A program made the position numbers and the translations under genes. Of a stretch of 64,000 nt of DNA, positions 23,901 through 34,492 are shown piece after piece; position 1 is the stretch's first letter; each line of letters starts with the position of its first letter. The DNA lies in assembly GCA_963170055.1 (NCBI GenBank), contig CAUJGJ010000001.1, positions 647,501 through 711,500 of the forward strand, read 5' to 3'. Under the pieces are notes generated by a model, which had not been told where the DNA came from, searched no databases, and worked only from the letters and a program-made list of their open reading frames with translations. The stretch is from Halisarca cf. caerulea. Taxonomy: Eukaryota; Porifera; Demospongiae; Chondrillida; Halisarcidae.

Positions 23901-26900
23901 TTGCCTTCACTGTGAATTAGAAAATATATTGTTTCTGGAATGCTATCAAATACTAGCCATGTGTATGTGCTGAATACTTATTACTTTCTTTGCGTATACT
24001 TATTCTAGTTATCAGATGGCAATTGTTTCCCTTCAGCTACACAAGACTGTACAAAAGAAACATACACTTCCAAACTGTAAAGCAAGATTTAAACCATTTC
24101 TTCCTCCTCAAGTGTCTCCAAATCGTTCAGAAAATGTCAGTCTTAGTGTTTGTTATCTGGTAAATATTGGTACTGTTTTAAAATCTGTTAGTTTGTTTTT
24201 AAACATTTACATGTACGTACATACATAGATTTATTACAATGGGACATGTCTTAGCAGTGGTGAGCTGGAAGTGAACATTGTGAGAGTGGAGAAGCTACCG
24301 CAGCCTAATAATGTTCAGCATGTTTACTGTACAATGTCACTTGGTGCGTTTTTGGTATTTCTAGTGTCTACGATCATGCACTTTAGTAGTCTGGTCAGCT
24401 AGACCATCTCCTCAAGCACCCTACAGAGGGTGCTTGAGGGACACGGTCTATTCGGCCAGACTATCACATTAGCATTGTAATATGCAGCATTCCCATATTG
24501 TTGACCTATCAGTTGATTCTTTACATCCACACATAGATCTTGTAGAACATGTTGCGTTTTGTGACTTGCCAATGTGTAAGTGGGCGGTAAATGAAGTGAA
24601 AGTGGAAGCTTCAGCCCTTTCGATGGAACGTTAGTTTCACTGTAGTGTTTTGCATTATCATGTAACTTAAATGATTGTATCACAGAAGCCTTTGGCTGCA
24701 GGAGTTCTGGGAGTTGAATTCTATGATGTATATGTACTTTTGAAAGATGAGCGCCACCGAGTCCCTGCTGTTTATCGGATTGATGATCAGCATGTAGCAT
24801 CTTCTTATGGCATTCGTGTAGTAAGTCTAATCCTTCCTTTTTGTGAATAATTTTAATCTCCTTGTTGATCTCATTAGAATGATGTACTTGATACTGTAAA
24901 TGGAACCAATGTTAGTTCTGTGAAGGATGCAAGAGATTTGATCAATTCAGCTTCCCTGCTATTTCGGCTTCTAAGGCCTCCAACTTCTGCTGTCATCATA
25001 CCTCGACAGATTGAGGACAATCCTCGAAAAGGTAGAAATGCATTGGCTTTACTTAAATGTAGCTATTATGTATTTGTTGCTATGACTTGTGGTGCCATTT
25101 AGACTGTACGTGATTTTCAAGTAAATTCTCCTTCTATACTACACTCTTAAACAGCAAAGTGTGTATTACAGTACTATGTCTATTACATGTACTGCTTGTA
25201 TGCATATGTTCTATTTTATCATGGTACAAGTATTGTTTAGGTGTTTGTACAATTGCATTAATAATATGTACACACTCATTATTTTGTTTAGCTGTCAAGT
25301 TGAATGAAGCCTTTCAAACCAAATCAAAGCCATTGTCTCGGGTATGTTTTGTGTAGAGAAAAGTCTCGATATTACCCTTCATGTAGAGTCTTCTAATCAT
25401 AAAGGCTATTTCCTGGGGTCAGTCAAGTACATTTGTGATTGGAGAGGATGAAGAGTACATGTTCTTGAATGTATGCATCTGGGGGGTTGTGAAAGAGGAC
25501 AGAAGAGACCTTCTGTTAGGAAAGGTATTAAGCTGTCATTGATTTTATACATCATTCAATATGTATAATTATACAGTACTAATTTTGCGCGTAGGTTTCC
25601 CTGAAGTTGATGGATATTGCACTCAAGTGTACCATGACAAGTAGTAATGTACATAAGGAAAAGTTGTTTTTTGTCCCTTCAGATACTCAGCAAGCTTTAG
25701 TGAAGTGAGCTAGTTTATTGACTATGTACATACAGTACAGCACAATCTTTCTACCTTTTGACAAGTATTTACCATTTTCTCTATGCGTGCCACAGAAAAG
25801 CACATGAATCCTCTAACAAGATGTTGGGGCGTGTCTCTCCTAATGTTCGGCTGCCTGCAGAATTGAAAGCTTATAATTTTTTTCCAGGCTGTGTTATATT
25901 GGAATTTCATTATGACTTAACCCAAGAAGTTGTTTCAGCAAGTAGTGACATGTCAGATGATGAAAATTTAGATGTGAGTTGCTAGCTGTGATTTATTTTT
26001 CATAAGAAGGTATCATAACTTACAGTATAATGGTTGAATTTTAAACTATACATAATATGATATAGCAAGATGAAGGTCCCTCTGCAAGGTAAGTGTGCAA
26101 TGTCTAACACTGTATGTGCTAAAGCATTGATGGGTACTGTTCTTACTAGGCAAACTGTTTTTGTGGCAAATACAAAACATCAGTTTCAACAATCTGTTGG
26201 CCGAAAGGATGCCACAAGAATTTGCTCCATTTGTCAAAAGAAGGTATGTAATGTACTACATACTGTATGTAGGTGTACATCCTAGTACATATGTATATAT
26301 ACAATACTAATTATTAGTAATTGCTGTTGCATTATACACTGATTATAGTGTGATGTCACCAGTGTTGTGGCCATTACAGGGGTATCACAATCAGCTACCA
26401 TTGCAATTGCGTATCTCGGTTACCACTACAGATCTCCACTAAAGCAATTAATTACCATTGCAAATACATTTCTACAGTTGCAATTACAATTATAATTGCA
26501 GATTTGTTCTTGAATGCTTGCAAAAGTTATTACACCTTACTGAGATTTCGTATTTGTGGTGATTTAAATTGTGTGATTGATGTCATTTTCCATTTCAACC
26601 AGGGACTTGGTTTATTGTAGCACAGAAAATAGCCTCAAAGGTTGGCGCCAAATTTACCTCCTTAGAGGGCAAAGTATATCCACAGATATATAACCATATA
26701 CATCAGAGTAGTATCGTGGTAATTGTGTAATGTTATTCAAATAGCAGTAGAATACCAATTACCATTACAACTACTCTGAGACTGAAACAGCTACATTACA
26801 GTTACATTACAATTACCAGCAAATGTATACCTAATTACAATTGATTACAATTACTAATTACCATTACCACAACACTGAATGTCACTTAGTCTAATATATA

Positions 26901-29900
26901 TCAGATTTTTATGTCTTGTTCTAGATTTACTTCTTAATGTGCTCAGGAATAACATGTTGAAATGTCCAATACTAAGCACACAGTAAACATTAAACAGAGT
27001 GAAATTTAAGAGTTGTCGATAAGTGGGTGCCCATGCATACTGCATATGCATGTCCATACCATTTTACTGTATCCCAGCTGTTTTCCTGTGTACATTCATA
27101 CATAGTTCAAGTCAGCATTGATCCTTCAGTGTCAGAGATGCGGTTTGTTGTGTGATCACAAGTGTGCTAAATATAGTATCAAGCAGGTCAAGTGCTTAAG
27201 GTCAGTATGTATTGTATATTCATATACAACAAGTAGTAAATAAGTCCACTATAGAGCCATGTATACACATGTGCCAACACTCAACACTGTGATCAAGGTG
27301 TGGCATCCTTATCCCCTCATTAGCTGTGTCATGAAACGATATGTAGATAATAATACTAATAATTATAGTATATATATTCCATCATTAATTATAAGATTAA
27401 TTATAATTGTGTCGTATATTATTGCTTTTTCTTGTATCATTATTAAGTAGGTCCATATCAAATATAGTAATATTATCATTATTGATAATATTATTCTAAT
27501 ATCAAAATAACGTAATATCATAATAATATCATAATAACGCGTTGTTGGCCAAAGATGGCGGCCAACACGCGGGTGATCATTGCTGAAGATGAGCTTGAAG
27601 TGACGTCTCAGTCAAAGAATCGGTCAATGGATAAGGCAGGGAACTGGTCGAAACATCAAGTTCCCAGTGACTGCCATCGCCATCGCTTGCTGCTTTCCAT
27701 GGGATGGGGAGCATCCTTCTTTGCACCTTCCGCCTTTTCGGCTTTTGCTGTTGGCGCTCCTCACCCATGGACAGTCTGTCGGGCTGAGATAGAGCAGGAA
27801 GAACAGTCGCTGGCCGTATCAGGCTTCCTTCTTCTACGTTGGCAGTTGCCCAAGGGCATTAAGGAGTGCGTTCTTCTTTGCACCTCCCGCCATTTTGGCA
27901 TTGCTGTTGGCGCCTCCTTTCATTTGCTTATGGACAGCTACGACGGGAAGAGAGCTAAGCCTTACTTGCCTTGTCATTGACAGTAATTATAGGTCTAGAA
28001 CAATTAGAATGACTTGTTGTAAATTATATCAAAATTATTATTGATACATAGATAATTAATATAATATGCTAGTCACAAACACAAACGGAAATTACTAAAC
28101 ACAGATTATTATTACAGACAACACAAAATGAAAAAAAAAAAATTATTACGACATAATGATAAATTTATTAAACACACAGATATACAACAACAATCACAAA
28201 CGGACATGCAATATAAGTATAACAAATAATAGAGTTAAGCCTCTGAACCAGAAGCAGCCAAGATGCTGGCAGCATTGCCCCTCTGTACAGCCACAGAAAT
28301 ATTATTAATATTATTATAATTATAATAATAATAATAGCCCCCTACCAACTGGGTTTGGAATTGCTGGGGTATCAAGGCAGCCGTCCATGCCAGTAGAGTT
28401 TACCTCAATGCCTTTACCCTCTGACAAAGCCTTGATAAAAGTGGATTTTAACAATGCATTCAACTCCATCCGCCGGGACAAAATCCTAGGTGCTGTTGAA
28501 GATCACATCCCAGAACTGCTACCATATGTTCATTCAGCTTGCACTTCTTTTTTTTCATCCATCCTCATGTGGAATGATGCTCAAGTGCTATCTGTAGAGG
28601 GAATTAAGCAGGGAGACCCTCTGGGCCCCATGCTGTTTTGCCTGAGCGAGGACCAGGGAGGAGCCTTAGGACTTATCCTGAATGTGGACAAATCTGAGGT
28701 GGTGTCTCACAGTGAATCTGCAGTTGGTCACCTTCTGTCAACTTTTCCAGGCCTACAGTATGTTCAAGCTACATACACAATTTTGTTGGGTTCTCCCGTG
28801 GGGGGGTGAGGCACTTTGAGTCTTCTTTGAGGAACAACTTCATCAGCTGAAAGTTATAGGAGAACTGCTTTGTCATCTTCAAATGCATGATGCCATTACC
28901 ATCCTGCACCACTCCTTCTCCACCCGCAAGCTTTTGCACATACTCCGCACCTCTCCTGCTTATTCTTCACCTTTCCTGGAGCTCTGGGACCACCTCCTGA
29001 AGTGCACGGTTTCTAGGATTTCCAACATCGATTTCAGCCATGGCAACTCATGTCTTCAGGCAACTCTTCCCGTTATATCAGGTGGCCTTGGGTTCAGAGT
29101 GCCTCCGTCAGCAGATGCCTTACTGGCATCTGCTGATGGGGTATCTGACCTAATGCAGCAACTCCTTCCTATCCATCTGTTATTCACTCCATACCTTGCT
29201 ATGACTTGACTATGCCCTGGTTAGGTGGAGAAGTGCCTTGCCTGAGGACACACCTCTCCCCAATGCCACAAACCAACAAAAATTCTGAGATCGGCCAACA
29301 GTCCAGCACTTGTTTGACACCCTCTTGAGCCATTGGGCTGATAACATCTCAAGATCCCAGTTGCTAAGAGTAGCCTCACCTGAGTCTGATGCATGACTGA
29401 ATGCTTTATCCATCTCTTCTCTAGGCCTCCGCATTGCCATTAGCCTCAAACTATAGGTGCACCCTTGTGCCTGCCCCACAACTGTGTCTGCTACAGAAAA
29501 CCTGTGGACAATCTGGGTCTCCACGGTCTGAGCTGTTAATCAAGCCAAGGGAGAGTTCCCCGTCATCTAATGCTCAATAACATCATCCACTGGTCTTTGG
29601 CTTCTAACAATATCAGCAATAGGCTTGAACCATCTGGACTTTATAGAACAGACGGGAAGTGTCCAGATAGTGTCACTCCCATTCTATGATCTGACGGAAA
29701 TTCCTTGTGTGGGATGCAATATGCATTGATACATTCTGCAGCTCCAGCAGATGTGCATCAGCTAAGGAAGTAGGAGGAACCGCAGCCATTGCTGAAAGAG
29801 AGAAAGCAAGAAAGTACAAGCACATTGACAGGTTGTACAGCTTCCAGCTAATTGCAGTGGAAACCTGTGGATCAATGGGCCCTGACTCATTGTGCTTCCT

Positions 29901-32900
29901 GCGTGACCTTGGCCAAAGGTTGAAATCAGCCACCAGAGACCTTCAGTCTTACAGTTACCTGTTACAGTGGCTTTCAGTGGTCATATGAGCAGGGAATGCC
30001 TCCTCAATTCTGGGCACTATGGAGCTCACGTAAGAGCTGCCAGACTCTATTGATTAATTAGGTTCTGCATGTGATTTTTTTCTTTTTTTTCTTTTTTGTA
30101 GCTTTGTGTAAAATGTTCATTTTGGTATAATAATTACATAGTAGTATTAATAATACTATTTTCTTATTTAAACTGGATGAGCCATTAGCCAGAGGCTACT
30201 ACTAAGGCCCCCAGTAGTGTGGGAACACGCACAATCAAATGAAATCAAGTTCTAAATTAGTTTGGTGGCTGCAGTAGGTCATCTTTTCATCCTTAAGTTG
30301 GTGGCAGGGGTGTGCAGGAAAAAAGATGTCAAATGGCACACAGGTGGGATGGTGCCGTCTCCTCACTGCTTAACTTCCAGTACTGACCTACTGAGCCACA
30401 ACACACACACACACACACCACAAATGGATTATTATCATTGGACTTTGTATGTTCACGATTAGCTTCTACCTCAGATACATGCTTATGTTCAGATTGCTAA
30501 TGGGGAAATAACCACAGCATACTCTGAGTATGTAGGTTGGTAATTTCTCCTGAGAGAAAACACCTTGTTGCCTTCTCCAAGACATTGTCCAAAAAGTGCA
30601 TCTCTGCACTTGTTAGATTATGATAATCCTATAGTTAATTTTTGGTTTTCGGATTCATGAACTGTGCCTTTTTTCCCTTAAATTACTTTTTCTGACGCCC
30701 TTTCCATTTTCAGGACAAAAGCGATTACCTGACATATGCAAATACTTCAGAAGCCATCGAGGTCATAGTCAAACATTATTTTACACAAAGGAGGGCAATG
30801 ACACACGTGATACCTTTTTAAGTGATTGGGAACAGTTGTGAGGCCTTCCTAAGGAATATTATATAGTATCAGTTACTACTTCGAATCACCACTGTATGGG
30901 TAGGATACTGTGTTGTTGCATTAGGATGAACTGTATGTGACATACTTTTTGAAATATTGCCTTAAGAATGGGCAGCATGCTGATCTCAAGGCTAATAACT
31001 TTAACAATTTCCATGGATAAAATGGATCTGTGAAATTGTTCATCTATGAATTTTGAGTAAACAATGTTTGCTGACGATATATTGCACAAGTGTTTGTTTA
31101 TGCATTTTTGCCATATTTACGTACATACAAGGTTGTGCTTCATTTGACTGTTTAATTTCCTTGGATCCATGGTACTACTATGTTACATAATGTTGTGAAC
31201 TCTCCAGGTAAATACATATGGTACTTAGGCTACATCTAGTACAGTAAAACTTGCTTAGTATGTACCTGGGATAGTACATACTCCTGGATATATGGTAAGT
31301 AGGCCTTGCATACTCCCTATCTCATGTACAGTACTGAAAACAACCCTGATAGTATGTACTTCTGGTAGTAAGCACTTATTTTTGTGGCCCTTGGGGTAGT
31401 TACTAACCAAGTTTGACCATATTTATAAGTATGTCTGCAGTATTTTAGTTTATGAGACCTTACTTGCTAATGTTTACTATTATATTGCATGAACTTGTGA
31501 TAAAATTTTATAGGACTGCATGATTATGATTTCTTATTATGATTATCGTAGTGATCCAACACACCCTCAAGTTGAGGATGGCAGCTTTGTATCCATTGAC
31601 ACGGCTGAGGTATGTTGCTACTGTACACAGTGCATGAGCATCAATAACCTTTGAGTATCCTTTGTTCTCATATAGCAAGTACTAGATATCACACAGTGTC
31701 TAGCAGATTGCATGTTTGTTAACCACAGCCCTGGGGTGCATGTGGATGTGGTAATTAGTTTATCACAGAGCAAGGAGAAAGCGGATGCGGATTTCTAGAA
31801 TGTTCCATTGTCTCGTGGTGCTTTATGGGGCATAGAAATCATACAGCGATTAGGTAAGGCCTTTGTTGGATCCCCCCCCCCCCCATCAACTATAACTTAC
31901 ACCTGCTAACTAACCAGTACTTAATGTTAATCTAGGCATTAGGTGAAGATGTCTGTTTAAGTCATCTAGCAGCTTTGGATTTTCTTTGGCCAATCCTGTG
32001 ATGGGAGGTTTCCAAGGAACATCCATTATTGCTACTGCCCAGTGCTATATTGATGAAGGGGGGGAATTCCCCAAAAAATGCCTTATAGTACATTGGTAAA
32101 ACAGTGCTGTTTCATCTCGGGCTATTGCAGTTAGTGCATTCTTTGTTAATGTTCCTTGGAAACCTTCCCATCACAGGATTGGTCAAGGAAAATCCAAAAC
32201 TGCTCTAGATTAACATCAAGTACTGGTTAGTTAGCAGGTTAAGTTATGGTTGAAGAGGGGTGAAATTCCCAGAAAAGGCCTTATGTATGTGTAGCACATT
32301 GGCAAAACAACGACGCTTTGTTTCAGGTTATCACAGTTATTAATTCTACCTATATTGGTGTTTGAAATATCTATCGTTAGTGTACGTAAGTCTGTCAGGC
32401 ACATCAACTATTTACCAACATTCTCTAAACCTTACTTTCCCTCTGTTTAGACTGATGATGTTGATGAGGAAATAAGACGAATAAGAATTGTTCTGCAGAA
32501 GTTAAAAACTGATTTGGCAACTGTTGATGACAGTGATGCACAGATGAAGACATACCTTAGGGATGAAATAGTAAGTTGAAAGGAGTACATGCGGACATTT
32601 CTTGGTGTGTATCATGTTGGCTTTGTTCTTTATGATGTACATCACTTCTTGGAAGTTTAGACACTCCAGCAGTTTGTATGATTTGGCTGTGTAGTTTACG
32701 GTTTATGTTTTCATTAATGATGAACCTACTAAATATCCAAGATTTGTTCTGTGGACCTTAATTAAATGGAAGTATAATGCTGAGACATATGTATATTCAA
32801 CTTCTACAATTATATAAAGGTACTGATCGATGTCTCACATATCAGTATTTAAGTTTAAACTGACAGTAAAATGAAGATTCTATTACCTTTGAGTACATTT

Positions 32901-33616
32901 TTTGATTTTTTATGCAGTATTTGCTCATTTGGTATTTTTGGCAGTAAAAAGCGAGTATACTGTATGTCTATTTATGTGTATATACGGTAAGTATGCATGT
33001 GCAGTACAATACAGTGGAAACTGGTTAATGAGAAACCCAGGATGCACTGAAATTCAGTTCTTGTTAAGAATATTTCTTGGTAAAAATATAGTACTTTGTA
33101 TTATTATTATTATGCTTTACAGTCACAATGTGACTGAATGACTAAGCACCAACTGATGGTGTAGCCAGTAATAAAGTAAAAGTGATTGGGAAGGTGGTGT
33201 GTAATATAGGATGAAACTGGGATGAAGTTTAAGGGAGATAAAGGCACAAAATAGACATGTATGTTTGAGAGCTATATTTAATGTGAGGTAATTTTATCCA
33301 TGGTGAGGGTGATGTATATATATATAGTATGTATAGTATATATATGTATATATATTGCAATAATAATATTATAAACCCCTAACCCTACTAGGATATTTGA
33401 TGTGACAATGTGTACTGCACATGCTTGATCTTTTTCTACCCACAATGATTTATGTTTTACGTTGTGATGTGGTTTTTGGTATATTAAACAAGGTTTGTAA
33501 TTTTGATACTGTATATGGATTTATAGGATTTTGTATGAATGCAAACTTATTATTCTTAGATACATTATACTCGAACATTGGAAAGCCTTGACAAGCGAAA
33601 ATGGCAGAATCAGTAG
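11996..33616 (+). CDS. PDZD8: PDZ domain-containing protein 8 orthologue (ER-anchored SMP lipid-transfer protein)
   Basis: PDZD8 sits in the ER membrane and moves lipids at ER-endosome/lysosome and ER-mitochondrion contacts. Exons: 11996-12154, 13719-13831, 16480-16558, 17171-17206 (least certain), 17883-17914, 18012-18159, 22602-22682, 24037-24135, 24229-24343, 24537-24586, 24686-24820, 24878-25031, 25292-25341, 25387-25524, 25595-25704, 25796-25973, 26066-26088, 26150-26243, 27106-27200, 31552-31609, 32451-32570, 33560-33616. All joins keep phase, giving about 707 residues. Order: N-terminal hydrophobic anchor (LYTFLMGIFFVLFVEFLVLW); SMP domain (WFNSILSFLFDEWRD, KREFDELLSKALGKL, DGDFELAIDADVLF, KKHTLPNCKARFKPF); first C2-like region; PDZ (GIRVNDVLDTVNGTNV); second C2-like region (GKVSLKLMDIALKC); C1 zinc finger (ICSICQ, CQRCGLLCDHKC); acidic coiled-coil tail ending KRKWQNQ. 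Human PDZD8 is about 1150 residues; the long disordered linker is absent here. Introns carry retroelements and MITEs. Confidence 0.9.
12286..12366. repeat. Perfect 38-bp-arm hairpin in PDZD8 intron 1
   Basis: The arms 12286-12323 and 12329-12366 are exact reverse complements with a 5-base loop (ACAAA). They begin GCATCTCTTCTCTGC and end GCAGAGAAGAGATGC. Every pair matches, so the structure is recent or actively maintained. Transcribed as part of the PDZD8 pre-mRNA it would form a long perfect RNA duplex. Confidence 0.95.
12595..13640 (+). pseudogene. 3' part of an RLE-type non-LTR retroelement, lineage 3 (copy C)
   Basis: Two overlapping frames continue one protein. The first (12670-13032) has HLWQRLLTGVPADQI, a CCHC-like cluster (KKCPLCNSSTCNAHHIFSGC) and RHDRVLSKLAHF. 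The second (to 13363) has ILELTVPWNS, SRKENKPNYQLL and LTIEIGCLG. The CCHC-RHD-ELTVPW-RK order matches the restriction-like endonuclease end of R2-group elements. The RT part is missing (5' truncation) and one frameshift near 12990 breaks the frame. (AAT)n DNA lies on the 5' side (12597-12625) and (TTA)n on the 3' side (about 13592-13612). It sits in PDZD8 intron 1, sense orientation. Confidence 0.75.
14519..14538. repeat. Poly(G)20 run inside a dispersed repeat
   Basis: Twenty consecutive G residues, followed by CTGGGGGTATGGTCCTCCAG, a diverged copy of the repeat at 880-1000. It lies in PDZD8 intron 2. Confidence 0.95.
15020..15055. repeat. Poly(G) then poly(C) foldback
   Basis: About 15 G, an A, five G, AGTG, then 11 C. 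The G and C runs can pair with each other, and the G run could form a quadruplex. It lies in PDZD8 intron 2. Confidence 0.95.
15806..15978. mobile_element. TA-flanked MITE built from TTAACATGAAA units
   Basis: TA-CAGTCGAACCTCGTTAACA at the left matches the reverse of the right end, GTTAACGAGGTTTGACTG-TA. The 173-bp interior repeats TTAACATGAAA or close variants about five times. The TA target duplication and CAGT tip fit a Tc1/mariner or pogo-type non-autonomous element. It lies in PDZD8 intron 2. Confidence 0.85.
18565..18690. repeat. TTTGTGGGACTTTATTTTC repeat, copy 1
   Basis: The block TTTGTGGGACTTTATTTTC, followed by GTGAATTTCACGAA (itself a palindrome), recurs at 20136-20190 with CACAAATTTCACAAAT. 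Both copies lie in the same PDZD8 intron (18160-22601). No coding potential was seen. Confidence 0.55.
19922..19941. repeat. Poly(G)20 run
   Basis: Twenty consecutive G followed by TGTGT, in the PDZD8 intron 18160-22601. Confidence 0.95.
20640..21985 (+). pseudogene. Decayed RLE-type non-LTR retroelement, lineage 2 (copy D)
   Basis: Reading across frames from about 20685, the RT catalytic box YLDDGTLGG is intact, followed by LGLLLNHSKSEV, VCLLGSLIGSP and HLKLLHSHNTLWLL. Next come PVKKGGLGIWS and APSAFLASAAG, then LVRIAIGLWIGAPLC with a Cys-Cys-His-Cys cluster (HRCVKCESPVDSSGLHGLSC). The end has an endonuclease-like block (LEPPGL, then VLVWDAACQDT). Several frameshifts and stops make it inactive. 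The 5' RT part and any N-terminal domain are missing. It lies in the PDZD8 intron 18160-22601, sense orientation, with an AATAATAAT tract shortly downstream. Confidence 0.8.
23606..23651. repeat. Perfect short hairpin
   Basis: CCTCTTCATGGGGGTAGTAT pairs with ATACTACCCCCATGAAGAGG across a 6-base loop. It lies in a PDZD8 intron. Confidence 0.9.
24385..24466. mobile_element. AGTCTGG-tipped foldback with an inner palindrome
   Basis: The left tip AGTAGTCTGGTCAGCTAGAC and right tip GGCCAGACTA enclose a second inverted repeat (CTCAAGCACCCT / AGGGTGCTTGAG). It sits in the short PDZD8 intron 24344-24536. Confidence 0.75.
26360..26877. mobile_element. hAT-like MITE with 8-bp target duplication
   Basis: Ends are CAGTGTTGTGG and CCACAACACTG. 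They are flanked by GATGTCAC (26352-26359) and AATGTCAC (26878-26885), a 7-of-8 match to an 8-bp duplication. CAGTG tips with an 8-bp duplication are the known signature of hAT transposons. The 518-bp interior contains many ATTAC/GTAAT-type repeats and no open frame. It is inserted in the PDZD8 intron that splits the C1 zinc finger. Confidence 0.85.
27541..27983 (+). other. Unidentified 141-codon open frame with an internal duplication
   Basis: An open frame of 141 codons starts at ATGGCGGCCAACACG (27555) and ends at 27980. It is GC-rich relative to its surroundings. Two segments (about 27705-27775 and 27868-27940) are imperfect duplicates sharing TTCTTTGCACC, GCTGTTGGCG and ATGGACAG. No domain is recognised. 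It lies in the PDZD8 intron 27201-31551, immediately 5' of an AT-rich spacer and retroelement copy E, so it may be a retroelement leader or a captured fragment rather than a gene. Confidence 0.3.
28300..30150 (+). pseudogene. Decayed RLE-type non-LTR retroelement, lineage 2 (copy E)
   Basis: Blocks: VDFNNAFNSIRRD (28441) and EGIKQGDPLGPMLFCLS (28600) of the RT palm. LGLILNVDKSEVV follows directly, so the catalytic YLDD box is deleted. Next come TLLHILRTSP-like and GGLGFRVPPSADALLAS blocks (to 29205). A badly broken zinc and endonuclease part leads to VWDAICIDTFCSSS, a coiled alpha-helical stretch and VETCGSMGPDSLCFLRDLG, ending near 29988. Left flank is ATTATTATAATTATAATAAT, right flank TAGTATTAATAATAC. 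It lies in the PDZD8 intron 27201-31551. Confidence 0.8.
30163..30215 (+). repeat. Short dispersed repeat, further copy
   Basis: TTATTTAAACTGGATGAGCC then ATTAGCCAGAGGCTACT then a GGCCCCCAGTAG-type tail, the same block as at 1033 and 7377. It follows retroelement copy E directly. Confidence 0.6.
31252..31423. mobile_element. TTAGTATGTACC MITE
   Basis: TA-CAGTAAAACTTGCTTAGTA at the left and AACCAAGTTTGACCATA at the right are inverted. Between them TAGTATGTAC-type units recur (TAGTACATACTC, TAGTATGTACTTC, TAGTAAGCAC). It is the same family as the outer element at 6196, in PDZD8 intron 27201-31551. Confidence 0.65.
31700..32330. repeat. Imperfect inverted repeat in PDZD8 intron
   Basis: A segment containing CAGTACTTAATGTTAATCTA and GGAAACCTCCC-type sequence on the left reappears inverted on the right (TAGATTAACATCAAGTACTG at about 32207, GGAAACCTTCCCATCACAGG at about 32159). 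The arms total a few hundred bases around a GAATTCCCC centre. No coding potential. Confidence 0.55.
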
Positions 33617-34065
33617 TGTATCCTTCGAGTGTGGACAGTGAAACTGTTGTGTACTAACAATAGTGTATTACTCTTGTGTTGCAAACAGTGTTGTAATAAT
33701 ATGGTTCCACCTGTTGCTTGTAATTGATATAGCATCCATTACCATGGTAACGACACGATTATACAATGATTTATAATGTAAAAAACATGGGCATATGATT
33801 TACCGTGAGTTTATATTTGGGAACCTATGATTTCAGGGAAATACCTTCTGCATGAAGAAGTATGTTCTAAATTGAACCTATATAAAGAAGCCAATGTTCA
33901 CCATCAAGAGATGCAAACTTAGCATCATTGCTGAGAAAGTATTCTTTAGGGATTCTTATTACCGATTCCCTTCAGAAACTCCATAATTAGGGTTCTAATT
34001 GTACTTCACTAAATTAATGGAAGCAAAGAACACTTGCCTAAAGTCTGCAAATGGATGCTATAGTG

Positions 34066-34333
34066 CAGTCCAGCCTTGATTATCCGAACCCCTTTGGCCA
34101 ATTCCTGAAATCTTCAGGTTTGGTTAAGCAAAAAGTTGGGATAACTAAAATTATTAAGCTTACCTCTATTGACCATGTCTAAACCTATGCACTTCAGTAT
34201 ACACACCCTATAGGTTAATCACACATACAGTACAGCACATGCACTCACTACGTTGCAAGCCAAAGGCAGTTCTTTTTCCTTTGTCTAGGCTTTGGATAAT
34301 TGAGGGTTCGGGATAATCCAGAGTTTGGTTATA
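34066..34333. mobile_element. GATTATCC-type MITE
   Basis: The left part CAGTCCAGCCTTGATTATCC and the right part GGATAATCCAGAGTTTGGTT are inverted. GATAATC or ATAATTG units recur between them. It lies just 3' of the PDZD8 stop. Confidence 0.5.
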
Positions 34334-34387
34334 TTATAATCGGGAATTAAGTCATCAATCGTTTTGATACCATGGACATTGATATAT

Positions 34388-34492
34388 ACTAGTCTGACGT
34401 AGCCAGACCCATTCTCGCTGTGACTGACGTCACCAAGTAATGACGTCATAAAAAATGGAAGAATAGGGTCTGGGCTACGCCAGACTAGATAT
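34388..34492. mobile_element. AGTCTGG-tipped foldback with TGACGTCA centre
   Basis: ACTAGTCTGACGTAGCCAGA and TCTGGGCTACGCCAGACTAG form the outer arms. Two TGACGTCA-like palindromes flank the centre. It shares the AGTCTGG tip with copies at 11877, 24385 and 40074. Confidence 0.7.

Noticed and set aside
30719..30768. Candidate PDZD8 exon (DKSDYLTYANTSEAIE) with TTTTCAG acceptor
   Set aside because: Joined to exon 27106-27200 it is out of phase and reaches a stop at once; the exon at 31552 joins in phase instead.
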